Source of the DNA: Siphonodentalium dalli
Taxonomy: Eukaryota; Mollusca; Scaphopoda; Gadilida; Siphonodentaliidae
Reading direction: 5' to 3'
Length of the DNA stretch: 64,000 bases
Assembly: GCA_032622095.1 (NCBI GenBank)
Contig: CP136065.1
Span: 26,297,141 to 26,361,140 of the forward strand
Each line of letters opens with the position of its first letter. The stretch's first letter is position 1. A model generated the notes under the pieces. It had not been told where the DNA came from. It ran no database searches and saw only the letters and a program-made list of their open reading frames with translations. The position numbers and the translations under genes are program-made. Of this stretch, positions 23,201-37,282 are shown in pieces.

Positions 23201-24646
23201 ACCCGTTTCCACTAAACTGTAAAATTCACACGCAAGATAAACAAACACTTATCGTATGTTGAAGGGCGAATACATATACGGATCCAAATAATCAAGAGAA
23301 CAAAGAAATCGCGCGGTCCCAACCAGACTCGATATTTATATCACGTTTAGACTCAGGTAGACTGGACTAAAATAGCTCGCCGAGTGAGAAAGAGATCTTC
23401 GTCAAAAGATTAGGCGAGAAATAATTTCTTCTGACGGGTACACACGCAAAAATGCGAACTAAGAGACATGTTTGTCTTGATGTAAATAGATTTTTCCTTA
23501 TGTGACCAAAGTTATGCAGTTGTTCAATGGGAAGTAAGGTGTGTTTGGGTTGGTGTGATAATGTATAATATGATTTATGTACCTGTTTGTAATTGCGCCA
23601 TTATTATTCTTCTGAAGGCCCGAGTAATGTCTCAATGTACATAATAAACGAGAGGGGACAAATTGTCTCGAATGTGCACCTTTTTATCTACATGGAGCGA
23701 CACAGGTCGGATGGATGGTCCGTGTTCAATATAGTATCTCTGTTAGATTTTTCGTGTTTACCCGCTAGTTGTCTCTTTCATTTTACGAACAATATATACA
23801 AAACGCTGAAGTATAATAGCATATTATTCGGTCGAAAAATTGAAATTTCTCCGAGTTGGAATTTATGTTCAGTGTACATGCAGACCCTCGACCGTCACTC
23901 GAGATTATGGGTAATTATATCGTGTATGTGCGCCGGGCGGCGAATACTAACGCGGAAGGACACAGGCTAGACTATACATAGATAAGTAGGCCGTATTGAT
24001 CTTATTCTAACGAGCCTCTAACGTGCTTGATAACATTAAATTCCACGAGTCGTTATATTTTCGCCAATTAAAGAAGCGGAGCTATAGCGGGGCCAGCGTA
24101 TGATACGTCATTCGAGACATTATCCGTTTCGCCACGTATGGCGGATTGTGCCTCAGTCAAAAAGATCGATCGAATGATCGATCAGCAGGGATATACGTAT
24201 ATTTAATACGAGACAGATTTATGTCCATGCCATGCCAGACAATGAGGCGCGTAATTCGTCTTGAATCATCTTTTGTAATATAGTCTCTAAACTGTGAAGG
24301 TTGACAAGTTCAACGCCAATGCATGGTAGAGAAGTCCACCCTGAGTGTGGTCAGTCTATGCTTTCAGAGATTCAGATAAATCAACATCATCGGTGGTGAC
24401 GTTAACCACCAGATGGTTGTAATAACCCGGATGTTCGACTATTATATCCCTGTCCATGCGAGTTATAATCTTATAGCCCTTTCGTGTTGTTATGCATCTT
24501 AATATCAGGAACCACAGGAAGAACCAAAGTCCAAAGAACCTAATTGTAAAACCAAACGTCAAGAGAAATATTTTTTTTTATGCACATTTGTTTCTATGCA
24601 CGCTTCCATGTTTCTTCTAAGAACCCGTTGGTCCCAAGATTTGTGT
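20267..24646. other. Intronic, nothing recognised
   Basis: About 4.4 kb of AT-rich DNA. Open frames reach 153 codons (minus, 21921-22382) and 125 codons (plus, 23593-23970), but neither shows a domain, codon bias or splice context. Confidence 0.4.
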
Positions 24647-25080
24647 GCGAAATGATTTCCATGACAGAATCTAGCTCTAGAACCAAAATTGGATAACCAA
24701 ATATTCTGAACAAAGTCAAGAACCATATATTGTGTGTGGTTTAGCCGAAGAATAAATATAGCCCACATTGGTTCTAAATTTGGTTCAGCCCACACAGAAC
24801 AAATCTTATATAGAACCAATTTTGGTCCCAAATGGAACTAAAATTTCTCTGAGTGTATATATTGCGAAATGATTTCCATGACAGAATCTGGCCTGTAGAA
24901 CACAAATTGGATAACCAAATATTCTGAACAAAGTCAAGAACCATATATTGTGTGTGGTTTAGCCGAAGAATAAAATACACCCCACATTGGTTCCGGCTAA
25001 ATTTGGTTCTGCCCACACAGAACAAATCTTATATAGAACCAGTTTTGGTTTTAAATGGAACTAAAATTTCTCTGAGTGTA
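24647..25080. repeat. Tandem duplication, 217-bp unit, two copies
   Basis: The segment starting GCGAAATGATTTCCATGACA at 24647 recurs at 24864 with only small differences through TTTCTCTGAGTGTATATAT. Both copies carry mirrored words such as AGAACCAATTTTGG and CCAAATTTAG-like runs, so the source may be an old miniature element. High similarity suggests a fairly recent duplication. Confidence 0.85.
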
Positions 25081-26148
25081 TATATCCACGGAGACAGGAG
25101 ACTAAGCCCCATATTACTAAACAACGTGATGGACATATAACCGGCCTTCATTATACGTACACGCGATGTCCACATTCACGCGACTATTCACGCGCTCATA
25201 TAGATATAACTCATTCAAGTTGTTGCATAAGGGAATAACACATACGTTCGAATCGCCGTTGCTATGGAAACTATATTATTACCAGTAGTGAACAATTGAC
25301 AGCGAATTGCCGGCCGATGTTGATAGTATACCTATAATCAATGTAGCGTGCTAGATATTTGTATTTAATCGCCCGCAAGAATTCGTCGTTTGCGGAACCA
25401 GCTGTCAAGAATTACAACGCGGCGGCCAAAATATATCATTGTGGGTACACGTCTGCTCGCAATCTCTGCCGACAACATGCTGCCAGGCGCAAGTATCTGT
25501 ATTAATGCGCGAGTCGGATCACGAACGCAGTCTGGGGATGGCGGCGAATAACACTCTTCAGAGTATTACATTTACGGTTGTACATAAACAAATCTATGTT
25601 AACAATAAGAAGGTCATGCAAACTAAAAATGCCTCGCATTTGGCTTTAACCCCACTTAGTAACAGCCTGAATACAGCACATATGCATTTGAAGTCTTCCA
25701 AGTATATACACTCTAAAAAAAAACTCCGTAATAGTTCCACCCATTGAATTATGGTTCAATGTCGAATGACAGTGAAATTGTGATCATTATATATATCACC
25801 ATGCATGCATGTACATGTAGGTGCATATCTCATAGAACACGTTCCCGGCACAAAATAGCAATTAACCAACAGAGAAACATAAGAGTCGGGTCATTCTCGC
25901 CAATTAAGTATACACAGCGATAAATTAAAGTTATGTGAGACACTCGATCGATTGGGGAATGGGAAATAAGGTAGATATTTTTCATAAAATTTATAACTAA
26001 ATTGGCTGCGTGCAACTTCATTCTTATATATAAATTTGTTTATCGGCGAAAATTCGTCCCGAATTTAGAAGTAAATATTTACAATTGTTCTTAGACGTTG
26101 TGTGTTCTGAAATTGTACGATCGACACAGCTGATCGGCATGGCTAAAT
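25081..26148. other. Intronic, nothing recognised
   Basis: AT-rich sequence with open frames of at most about 100 codons and no repeat I could identify. Confidence 0.4.
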
Positions 26149-26275
26149 TGTTCGGTAATATTAGTTAAATGTTCGTGAGTATTAGTTAAATGTTCGGTAA
26201 TATTAGAAAAATGTTCGGTAATAATAGTTAAATGTTCGGTAATATTAGTTAAATGTTCAGTAATATTAGTTAAAT
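26149..26275. repeat. 21-bp tandem repeat
   Basis: Six consecutive units close to ATGTTCGGTAATATTAGTTA plus one A, with one to three substitutions each. Intronic minisatellite, short and homogeneous. Confidence 0.9.
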
Positions 26276-26804
26276 GCTACATTATTTTCAGTGTCTGAGA
26301 GTCACCTATGAGTTTGATTCATTGAACTAAGCACACAATATGTCTTTACGTAATCGCCATTAACAGCAATTATCATGAACATCATGACATTGCCGTGCAT
26401 GATTTACCAGTATATATAGTTCCCATTGCGGTAAGTAATAAATAATGCTAAGGACATATGCTCGACATTACGGACGCGAACAACCATTGTAGTGCATGTG
26501 CATGTGGATATCAGTGAACATATGCGTTAACCTGTGTCCCTTGTACCCATATTTGACCACAATCATGGTTCTTTATATCATTCCGCACCGGACTTCAAAT
26601 TGCGGGAAGATCACCCGCCGCATCGGGAACTGTCACTTCCGTCTAACAGGGTTATACAGGGGCACCAAACTCATGAATATTTCAGTACGGCTTGCTCGTC
26701 CGGGAAGTTTTGTGGCTAGCCGTGGGCAAATGAGACAATTGTCGATAAGTTTCCATCGAGTAATTTTGCATTCAAGAATTACGATACTGACCAATATTTA
26801 AACC

Positions 26805-27020
26805 GTCCTTTGCTAAATATATATTATCCCATTCTGCTAAAAAAAAAGTATACATTGGAATGGTCTACTAGTATTATTAATAGGAAGGGACGTCCATGAA
26901 ATTTAAGACAAGAGCCGGGCGAAGGGATAATACAGGTGCAGATATGGTGGTTTGTTGAACTTATTATGTAAAACTTTCCTAATGGAATTATCATCAAGTA
27001 TAGCAAAGAAAGGGCTTAAC
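26805..27020 (-). mobile_element. TTAA-type MITE, family 2, second minus copy
   Basis: Shares ACATTGGAATGGTCTA, ATAATACAGGTGCAG and TTTGTTGAACTTATTATG with the copy at 16643-16881, and matches the reverse complement of the copies at 61.8 and 62.7 kb. The right end AAGAAAGGGCTTAACC keeps part of the CCC/TTAA terminus. Diverged and probably old. Confidence 0.72.
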
Positions 27021-28729
27021 CATCATGTACTGTACACTGTGTAAATATTTTCGTAATTAGTACCTCACACATTATGGGCTCCGACATCAACATGATAAGT
27101 GTTAATGTATTTCTGCATGGTTGACATATTACGATGCTGTTCCCAAGCCAAATGAATTGCCATATACATTCCACCTTGCAGTGATGCTAATGCTAAATCA
27201 ATGGCGAACAATATACTCACGCCGATATTACATGGTATCACAATTTCCTGTTTATTTGCTGGAATGGCTACGGACCATACTGCTGCCGGTGTCGCCATGG
27301 TGTCGCAATTATATATGTACGTAATTTCAACGGCAAAGCCAATGGACCTTTCCACAGCTGTCAATCAAATAGTTATTAGCAGATATTTTCTACCAATCAG
27401 CGACTGAGCCGGTCGCTTGCTGCATTGATAATTATCTGTTCGCCCTAATTCTAACTGTTATATCCGCGCATTCCTTTAGTGTTCAATTTTTTATATTTAA
27501 ACAATTTTTTTTTTCACAAATCATAATACACTGATATTTCGGTTTGTTGGAAATTTGTATTAATGATTACAACACAATTTTTCATTTTACTTAGAAGAAA
27601 ACTTGGCGCGACATACATATACACTGTAATAGACATGCAGGTGAAACTCGTGAAAATGTATTTCCATGTCGCCGCCGATTCACGATACATGTAATTGTTG
27701 CTGTCCATAAAACGATTTGTGGTAAACTACAGGTGTAAATGACCCCATTGAGTATGAATGGAGAGAACAATGCCATCCAAGTAAGTTTAGATACAGCAGC
27801 GGGATTTCTGTGGATAATGTTGCGGCGAAAAACTCGGGACGCGCGAAATATATGGCGAAAATATGCGCACGAAATTACACAGTATAATAGGTGCCAACGA
27901 CAGTTCTTATATACTCAGCGAGCATGTTTAATAACTGTGCCTAGGATTATCGAATGGAATCGAATTGAGCATACTTTTCTGGGTCTCATTGATATAGGCG
28001 TTCGCTGATGCATATATAAATACGGGAGAGAACGGTAATCAGTGTCAAACGCGCCCGATAACGCCATCTCTCTCGTGATTGAGAGGCTGTCGGACAGCCG
28101 CCGCAGGGTGTATCGCGACTCACGGAAGCGGTTCTGTTCGATCGCCATGTATCGATCTGCTCCGCGCAGCCCCATGAGTCTTCAATGTGCGCCGGTTTCA
28201 TCAATTACTTCGCCATCCGAATCGCGACGATCGCGCCTGCCCAGGGAATGGTTTGTTTGCCACATAAAATCGCACAGAGCAACAACTTGAATACATGCAT
28301 GTACACAACGCGATCGTAAACACACCTTTGGCTCCGTAACGCTCTAACACATTCACTTCCCCTGGAGCGAAGTTAAATGGGTGATTTATACTTCGAACAT
28401 AACGGCGCGAATCCAAATGTAATACGAACCTGTTCTTGTATAGGGGGGATATTATGAGGTTGAAGTTCGTCATCGAAACCACCGAACTGGTTCATGTCAG
28501 GGACAAATCATGATAGCAAATCCACCGAATCGGCTATATATAAGGCAACAAACTATACATATACAGACTGTATGTATATCGCATGACGTTAGTTCACGTA
28601 TATATACATACTGCGCCTTCATCACTTAATTATATTCAAATCGTATCGCGACAAAAGTATTGACCTTCGACAGGGATAGGACACTGACCGATGTAACATG
28701 TTTTTTGAATCACTATCATAGCGAAATCG
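27021..28729. other. Intronic; CpG-richer patch at about 28040-28260
   Basis: No element or exon is supported. Between 28040 and 28260 the GC and CpG content rises and an 82-codon plus-strand frame is open, but it has no recognised domain. It could be a regulatory island or simply compositional drift. Confidence 0.3.
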
Positions 28730-31250
28730 AAATAATTTAGAATATAAATTCTTCCCAGTGAGAATATAAATTTTTCCCAGTTCTCACAAATAACAATTGT
28801 TAAAACGGGCAAGCAGGATGTGTTTAAATAACGCACTTTGCTTGGTTGAAATTGTTGGCGACAAAAGCATAAGCATTGAGTTTGGATTAATATGACATCG
28901 GCAGATATAACAGGATTTCGGAAACATGATCTTGAACAAATGTAAATCATTCACAATAGAAGCGGCTCAGTGATTTCAGGTCATAGCTCTCACAAATAAC
29001 AGAAGCGGACACAAAAACAGCGCACTTTGTTTGGTCGAGTTGGTTGGCGACATAACAGGATATATACTGACACCAGTGATCTACAGTCAGGAAATTTGTG
29101 TGGGAACGTGGGTGTTCGTAAGTGGATTTCCATGGCAACACAAGGACGTAAAATGACATATGCCAAATATGGGACATATTTTCCTGTACATCTATTTTGA
29201 CATTACATTTCATCCGACGAATGATTCATATATATTTGGCGCCAGTGCCTTCTGTGTGTTGTGTGTTTTAAACATCCTTGTGTCCCTGTATGTGCCATAT
29301 ATTTTACATATATTATTTATTTGATAGCGCGATTTCAAACATGTTTACACTCAATATGTTGAGTCAATTCGCGAACAAGAGCACACGGGGCATGTAGCTT
29401 GTTACATCAATGTGTTACATCAATGTTTTACGTTCTTTGATAGATGAATTACCAATTTGATGGCGAAATACTTATGGAATTTTAAGATAAGATCAACTAA
29501 CGAACAATTTGTTTTAAAGAAACACCCTGCGAATGAATATATAGACAATTAAAAAACCCCGCAGTGTAATTTCTAACTAAATGCGAGACTCCACTTAATA
29601 ATGAGAGGGTTAAAGACACGAACAATGAGTCTGTTCTGTTCACGTGAGCGCCGTGTCTACCTCACGCTGCGACCGGCACGAAAATCAAATCAAAGAGCGG
29701 CCGCACGAACGTTCTGCCGATGAAATTATCTGACAGGGGAACATCTGCACGCGCGCAATGTCGTCCGCCCGAGATCTATCGCTCGCAACAGGAAATGATT
29801 TACACAGGGGAAATACAAGCTCGCCGTTCAGACTATATACACATAACACAAATATCTTATATTATCTGCATCGGCGCGAGCCCTCACGTACTTCCGCTCG
29901 CGTGGTAAATTTCGACATGATTTCTCGTCTCGCATAACATTTACGACACCGCGCAGCGAGAACGAAATTTGTGCGGCGAAAAGTAAACATGTGGCATCGG
30001 GATTATTTCTATACGATTAATTTTATCTCTGCGAACGAAAGTAAATTATAACCCGGAGTTAAACTGTAGGCAACGACCTGGCGTCATCTCTGTGTGGAAC
30101 ATTTGGCATCCCGCCTATTGCGTTCATAACTAAACCATGTATCGATTTATATCGATTATTTCGTTTATGCACGTGTGTCACAGCTCGCTCTTTATTATAC
30201 ATGGTAACAAAGTCCCGCGTCTACATTTCGCCGTGCGTGTGTGGCTGACATCTGATAAGTTTTCCTCGTTCGATATTTCGCTTTCCGCGACCAGCAGGTT
30301 TGTTTAACGACTAAGAATCAATAGCGACACGCCCCGTGTCGCGAGCTAAGTGTGCATACTTTTATTTAGAAAACGGGGCGAAACGATGAAAAGTAGGGTA
30401 AATAATTTGGACACCCCGCCCCCGATTGGGTCCCGAATCGCAATCTTTGTGCGCACAATTTGTATATAACACACGGCGAAAAGAATGAAACGGAGGTAAA
30501 TAATTTGACCCCCCTTGGCGGTCGCGATCTAAGTGCACATACATTTATCTAAAACACATTGCGAAATGATGAAACATCGGATAAATAATCTGGACCCCCT
30601 TGGTAATCATGACGCCACATATATTTATCTAGAACATATACAGTACACATGCAGGGCGAAATGATGAAACGCCGGGAAACAATTTGCCCCCCCCCCCCCA
30701 TGGCATGCAGTCTTGAACTTATTGCACATGCATTTGCACATGAATTCTGACAAACAAATTAAACCACTAAAATGCGCCATATGATCGACACATGACGAAC
30801 GATGAAACGGCGGGAAACAATTCGGACCCCCTTGACCGCGATCTTAGTGCGCATACGTTATATATACATGTAAGTTGACTAGAATACATGGCTAAACGAT
30901 GCAACGTCGGGAATATAAAGTCCCTGACAGTTGTCAACAATAAAACTATAAATGTATAGAGATGAAATATAAATGATTTAACATTAATAGCAGCGACTCG
31001 GTGTGCATGTGTACTGAATTTAGTTCTTGATTTTAGCAAATGACATTCGATGTGAATGGGCGAAACAGGATGTGTATGAAGTTACGAACACCGCATGTTG
31101 CTTGGTCGAAATATTTGACAATTGACATAACAGGATATATAAACTGTATACTTACACCAGTGCATGAACTGCCGAGTATACATGTCATACGGCGACACGG
31201 TGAAACGTTGGGAAAATAATTTGGACAGTTTTCAACCATAAAAATATTGG
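28730..31250. repeat. Zone of degenerate long-period repeats
   Basis: Two loose families intermingle. One has CTCACAAATAACA, CGCACTTTG(C/T)TTGGT and ACATAACAGGATATATA blocks near 28.79, 28.99 and 31.06 kb. The other has GCGAAATGATGAAAC...GGGAAACAATTTGGAC blocks at about 30.38, 30.48, 30.56, 30.66, 30.80, 30.89 and 31.19 kb, with irregular spacing of about 85-300 bp. The word ATGAATTCTGACAAACAAAT also occurs at 30.74 kb and again, just beyond the zone, at 31.55 kb. This looks like an old, decayed tandem region. Confidence 0.6.
29640..29960. other. CpG-dense patch in intron 1
   Basis: Compared with its AT-rich surroundings this stretch is unusually dense in CG dinucleotides and contains CACGTG and CGGCCG words. 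No coding frame is recognised. It may be a regulatory element or an unmethylated island; there is no direct evidence for either. Confidence 0.25.
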
Positions 31251-32328
31251 TATAGAGGTCTACAAAATCACCGAAGTAAAAGTATAAACATTTCGAACAA
31301 AACTTCGCAAACCATACTTTTCGACTAGAAATTCAAGAAAAGTTTAACAATTAACAACCGATAACTGCATCTTTAGTCATCGTCAATAACGTGCCCTCCG
31401 CCCCTCCGTTACATATACAAATCATGTATGAAGATATATACATATACAAGTATCGCCAGCTCTCGGAATATGACACCGATTGACCAAATTGAATATGAAA
31501 CACAATAATTGTCGCATCAAGTGTAAGTTTAATGACCCATATATATGTGATGAATTCTGACAAACAAATTAAATCATGAGAGATGTATTATCGTGTTATT
31601 TTCATTGTGTGTGTGTACTCTCCACGAATACCCAGATAAACAACAATGTACTCTATACATGCCAGTAATATCGGCCAACCAGTATATGCGTCATATATGA
31701 TCGACTGGGTATAGGTTTACTCCTAACAAATAATGAATACGTGTAATAGATAGGATTCGTGAATTTGCGCGCAGTATATACCGCGTATAGAGGATTGTTC
31801 AGCAACCCTCGACGAATCGTTAATACAACGACATGCTTGTGCTTATAATTCTGATCATGTTTTCGCATATTATATCTGTCGCGGGCGCTGGTTTTATCGC
31901 AATTGCGCGGATCATATAGTTCACATAATATACATTGGTAGCATTCTGAAACATGTCGCAACAAGAGACGATAATAGCGCATTATTATAACTGTATTGCC
32001 TCGCTTTACTTTACAGGGACCACGCATCGATACTTTACACGGGTGAGTTCCAATTAAACTGAACACTAGAAGATATGTTCAAGTTGCACAAATGAAACTC
32101 GGGAGAAGAAGATAGTGGCGTTCTATAAATTTCCAACACTAAATTATACATATTAAGAAGCATATATTGGCGAATGAATAGACTGCAAACGAAATGGAAT
32201 TCTCCACCATCCTAACACCAGCCAACAACCTGGCTTGATTGATTCTTTGGCATCACTCAGAGCACTCATATATTTCTGAGAAGTGTGAAACAAAGATCGT
32301 TTCCATAAGCCTTTCCTGTGTAATTAAA
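31251..32328. other. Intronic, nothing recognised
   Basis: AT-rich. A minus-strand frame of 137 codons (31653-32066) shows no domain or splice context and is probably chance. Confidence 0.4.
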
Positions 32329-33113
32329 GTCCTTAAATAATTAGTTCGGATATTTAAAGATGGATTATCTTTTTAAATAACAAATTTAAAATAGTTGCGT
32401 GGGTATGAAATAATAAAAATGCATTGAAAACCCCTGCCCGGAAATGATTCTATCAATTAATATTAATTTTATTTCGAATATTTTATTGTGAAATGAGATG
32501 ATTAAATTGGACTCTTTATTTGTTCTATTTTTAGAACATACCATTCCGGCGATACCATATAGCGATAGAGATCATTAAGCTGTTCCCAGTTATGTGCCGA
32601 ACGTCAAATGTCCCAGGTTGATTGTTTTCTTCCATAGTTATAAGCGATAAGATAAGATAAGATTTATTGCATAAAACACCACATTTTGGCAGTATGCTAA
32701 CATGTTAAATAACATTTCGTTTCAACCGTAGGATATATATATACAAACAACATATTATCAAACAACAAGTGAATGGATATCCCGTTGATTTAGATCCATG
32801 TGCTATGAATATGAAATGATATACAAGTTATCGTATATACACGATAATGAGTATAATTAACGTTTATTTGAGACAAAATTAAACAATAACATTTCTGGTC
32901 TCTGTTAACAGTAACCACTATTGTTCGTTAGCTAAACAACCACACCTTTTTAGACCAGAAAATATTCGAAATATAATCAATATTAATCGATGGAAGCATT
33001 TCCGGACAGAAGTTTTCGATTCGTATCTAATATTTTATATCCCAGTAACTATATAACACATGTTTACAAAGATATAGACCATCTTTAAATTATTGGTTCG
33101 GATATTTAAGGAC
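32329..33113. mobile_element. Long-TIR element, 785 bp, non-autonomous
   Basis: The left arm (32329-32487) and right arm (32957-33113) are imperfect inverted repeats of about 158 bp. They begin GTCCTTAAATA, share TTTAAAGATGG, and share a long inner block including CCGGAAATG, ATTAATATT and ATTTCGAATATTTT. The middle has a GATAAGATAAGATAAGATTT stretch but no reading frame of note. Long arms with a short unrelated centre are typical of fold-back or MITE-like DNA transposon derivatives. I cannot see a clear target duplication. Confidence 0.75.
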
Positions 33114-36100
33114 CCAGTTTGATCAACATAACAAAAGCGAACACTCACTAGAAATTATTTGAGGCGTGAAGCTTGTCTGCAACTTTAATAACAATGTCGG
33201 CCCGTGATGAATGTTGTGGTATTAACGCGCTATATATACATGCATGGTGGCTTCCTTCATACACATTATATACGAGTTTATAGTGATTGATGATGATAAT
33301 TGCGCAGTGCATGCGTAATAAGGGTTCAAATTCGCCAACGCACTGAGAGACATGCACATATACAGTTGATTATTTCCGCAGCTAAGCGCGCGTACGTGCC
33401 GAACACATATTTAAACGCCTGAACTTCAAAACGACTCTATCATGTATATGTTATGTTTTTCACGCACAATGCATCTGATAATTTGCCCTCGTACTGTAAT
33501 GGCACAATTATCGGCGGCGATATATATATATATATCTATATATATATGGTGTCATATTGCATGCGTTACAGTTCCTTGTCGCATGTATAAATATAGATCG
33601 ATTTTATACAATGTTCGCCTGTTAGTGCACACGTGCGGACCAGTTGTTAGTTCTATGAACCACATATGTCAGTTATTGTTGTGCCATATTGTGCCACAAT
33701 GCATGGTGCATGATACAAGTGCATGTATGTATATAGTATAGTGTTCGTGGTCATCGATGTGCAGTATTAACCTTATTACTACCAAAAGAACAAGGTTGGG
33801 GCAATGTGGACTATACTTCGAGCGGTTATGTCTCAGATTTCCTCTTCAATGTAAATGTAATGATCATGCTCATTCGCTAGTCATTGTAAATATATTTAAA
33901 GTATATTACTATAATTTGTTGCAAACGTATTTTGTGAATAATGTCAATAATTTGTCGTACTTTTCACATAATTTCTGCTCATCACCACAATTTTTTTTTA
34001 ACAAATTCCGGCTTCAATAAAAATGCTGATCATCTGAATAGTAGAATTCGTTCCACTCAAAACTTATTAGCTTCATATAGTAAAGTAATGTGTTGTCTCG
34101 TGTATAAAGTATCCTTGCAGCGATGCCGATTTGGACCAAATCTAGAACTCGTTGAAGGCTATGATACCATATTGGTAATACATGTAGGTAACTTTACACT
34201 ATTTAGTATTTAAGTCTGTATATGTTTGTGCTCTTGAATCTTTTCGAGAAAATAGGCCATTGCTACCCAGAGCGGTTGAAAATATGTTGTTGTTGTAAAT
34301 GCATGGTATGCGATAAAAGATGCAACATCTTTAGTCTTCAATCACAAATTGGATGTGGACAATAATATAGATGGAATCCCGGGTTTCCGATAACACAGAT
34401 GCATGGTTGCCTCACACGTTGCCAAACAATTCCAGATGAGATTTAATAGCACATGGCAGACAAAAACACGTGTATACGAATTCACACGTTTTCGAAGCAA
34501 CGTAGAGCTGGAGTTTACCGACATAATTTGCATTCATAGCCGATGTATTTCAGTGCGTGTGTTCAGTGTCAATTACACATGTAATCGATGTTTTGTGTGG
34601 ATGATGAACGAGTGGTCTCGACAACCGCGTCGGTCGCATGCACCAGTTCCATCAAACATTTATCATGTTAGCTGGCACCATAAATTCCGGAATGTTACAA
34701 CTATACGTATACAGTCGATTGTAGGATGCGGATGCACCGAGTGGAGTGCGTGATCTCATATAAAGCTGGCTTCCTGAACCGTTTGATTACTCACCCAAGT
34801 ATATTGGCCAGGTTCAGTGGCGTCAATTGATATAGGCAAAAACATAAATCATGCCATGAATCTCTATTACGACTTACGCCCGTATAGAGATCACATTCCA
34901 CCTGTAAAAAACCTGGGAACTTTTTGAAGTTTTGACAGGGAACCTTATAGAGTCGAAAAAATAACACGGGGAACAGATATTCAAGTCATGATCTAGACAA
35001 AATATACAGGTTTCGCAAACTCACGGTTGGCAGTTACGATTACGGGTATAGTGTAATACATATACGTCATCAAAGTATGCGTACGTTCTTATCGTAACCG
35101 CGATGCCCTAAAACCACCAGGACGGATAATGTACATTTATTCGGTTTGTATACTTTGTACACAAAATTAATTTAATAATACACACACTCAGTCAATTAAT
35201 CATATTGTATAATACAGCAATCACTTATCAAGCCTCTGTTTTTTTTTTAAATTATCTTCAATTGGCAGATTAAATAGAAGAGTATTGTACGCGGTGTGCT
35301 TAATGTGCTAGATCGTGTAAGGCGAAACTATTACTGCATACGATTATTCATGCACCACAGCGTTCACAAATGAACATTATGAATGCCACATTGCACTATA
35401 TTAAGTATCTATTCACGTGACCATATTTGGTGTAAAAGTATAATAAATTGATTGATTGTTGTTCAATAATCATAATCGTCGTCGTTATCTCTGCAAAACG
35501 ATTTGTTTTGGCCCTACATGAATTGTACGACTACGAATAGTTACAGGCAGCCGTAACTCTATCTGACCTATCTGTGAGTTTGCAAAACATATCTATTATT
35601 TATGTCACCACTGATAATTACGCCGACACGGGCCGCGTGGATATATCTGACTAGGAATTTTGATCGCACCCTATATATATGCATGTATATAATTATGGCC
35701 CATATACAATAAGTCGCAACATGGCATGCATTAATTGTCGTCATGCAGTACATGCATATACATGTACATATACATGTAGGCATACACCGCGAATATAATC
35801 TAAATATGTGCCGATTGCGCGCGAGCCAACCATAACCAACAAAACAGATATGCGGTTACTATAGATGAAGTGTACATGTACATGTATGTCGAAAGTGTAT
35901 GTTTAATATCTCAGCGATACACTTATATAAATAACTAGATTTAGCCCCAATGTCGCCATGCACAAAATATAAATAAATAGTTATGCAGGTTCGGCCTGTA
36001 CGCCGCTATATATATCTACGATTTAGTCGTGGTGTAAATGAAAGTGTTAACGACCCCATGTGGATTACAATAGTTGGTGTGGGTATAATTATCTTCGTTC

Positions 36101-36950
36101 CCTTAGCTCCGGAAACATTTCGTCTTCTCGTCATTAATTACACAAACAGGTCGCACTTTGGTGTATCGTTTTTACTGCCGTCAGTAAAATTAAGCTAGCA
36201 TATTACGCAAGACCAGTCGTGCATTTAGCCAGAGTGGCGTCAATGTACATACGATACCGAATTAATTATCTGTTCTTTCGCGATTCGAGTATTTACATGT
36301 AACTGCATAGTCACAGGTCGGCGACTACAAGTGAACATATACTTAGTAAATCAATCAGAGTACGGCGAGCAACCGTTACAAAGGAATTTGTTAACAACAA
36401 GAGAACACTTCAAATGCACGCACCAATATCACTCAGGCGATAATCAAAAGATACATAGGGCGATTATTCACCAACATTCATTATGCAGCCGCATTCGCGC
36501 GAATTGTGTATACCATGCATTGCAGACGGCAGTTTCCTGCCTGAATGTATATACGCCCTACATAATTATAAATGTATGGCCAAGCATAAATCGAGAGAAA
36601 CGTCGTACGGATATATTTAAATCTCCACCATTTGTACACGCGACAATGTTCGATTTTCATTTTCAAGCCAGTTCTGAGTACATTGTTTTCATACATGACG
36701 GATTACGGCACGTCCGAAATGAAAATCTACATACATGCCCGATAAATCAGAAGAATGCAACATTCTTGTGTAAACGCTATAATTATCTGTGTAAGAAATT
36801 TATAGATGTACATCTCTAAGCAGTTCCACACAGTTGGTGTATATTGTATTTGTAACTGTTTAAATTTTGTTCTTAATGTTTCTTTGAACATTATTTTAAT
36901 GATAAAGAGTCAGTTACATTGCAGCTGAATTTGACATTGTCGCATGATAT
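33114..36950. other. Intronic, nothing recognised
   Basis: About 3.8 kb of AT-rich DNA with an alternating TA tract near 33520-33548. The 162-codon plus frame at 36331-36819 has no domain, no family resemblance and no flanking exon structure. Confidence 0.4.
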
Positions 36951-37282
36951 TGTGCGAAAAGAACCAGGACCTCCCAAATGTGCAAACAATCACGAATGCA
37001 GCATATCAAAGTCTCCTTTGTGGTCAAACTCAACGCGGGTGGACCACCCATTCAAATTCCGTTGAAATTTCACTCGAACATCACTAACAAATAATTCCTG
37101 TAATAATTTAAGATCGATTTTTTATGAGATTTTGTAATGGTGTGTGACTTGTTGCACATTTGGGAGATCCTGGGTGTCTTTTCGCACGGTCAGGAGATCC
37201 TGGGTGTCTTTTCGAACGTTCAGGAGATTCTGTGTTTGTGTTTTCGAACGTTCAGGAGATTCTGTGTTTGTGTTTGTGTTAT
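36951..37282. repeat. Fold-back plus short tandem repeat (33-bp unit)
   Basis: The left arm at 36951-36989 (TGTGCGAAAAGAACCAGGAC...) is the inverse of 37152-37188 with a few mismatches. The right arm is then the first unit of a tandem series, GAGATCCTGGGTGTCTTTTC and related, repeated about four times to 37282 with drift to GAGATTCTGTGTTTGTG. So one arm of an inverted repeat has been amplified in tandem. Confidence 0.7.

Noticed and set aside
36331-36819. 162-codon plus-strand frame
   Set aside because: No domain, no compositional bias and no matching splice neighbours; antisense within intron 1.
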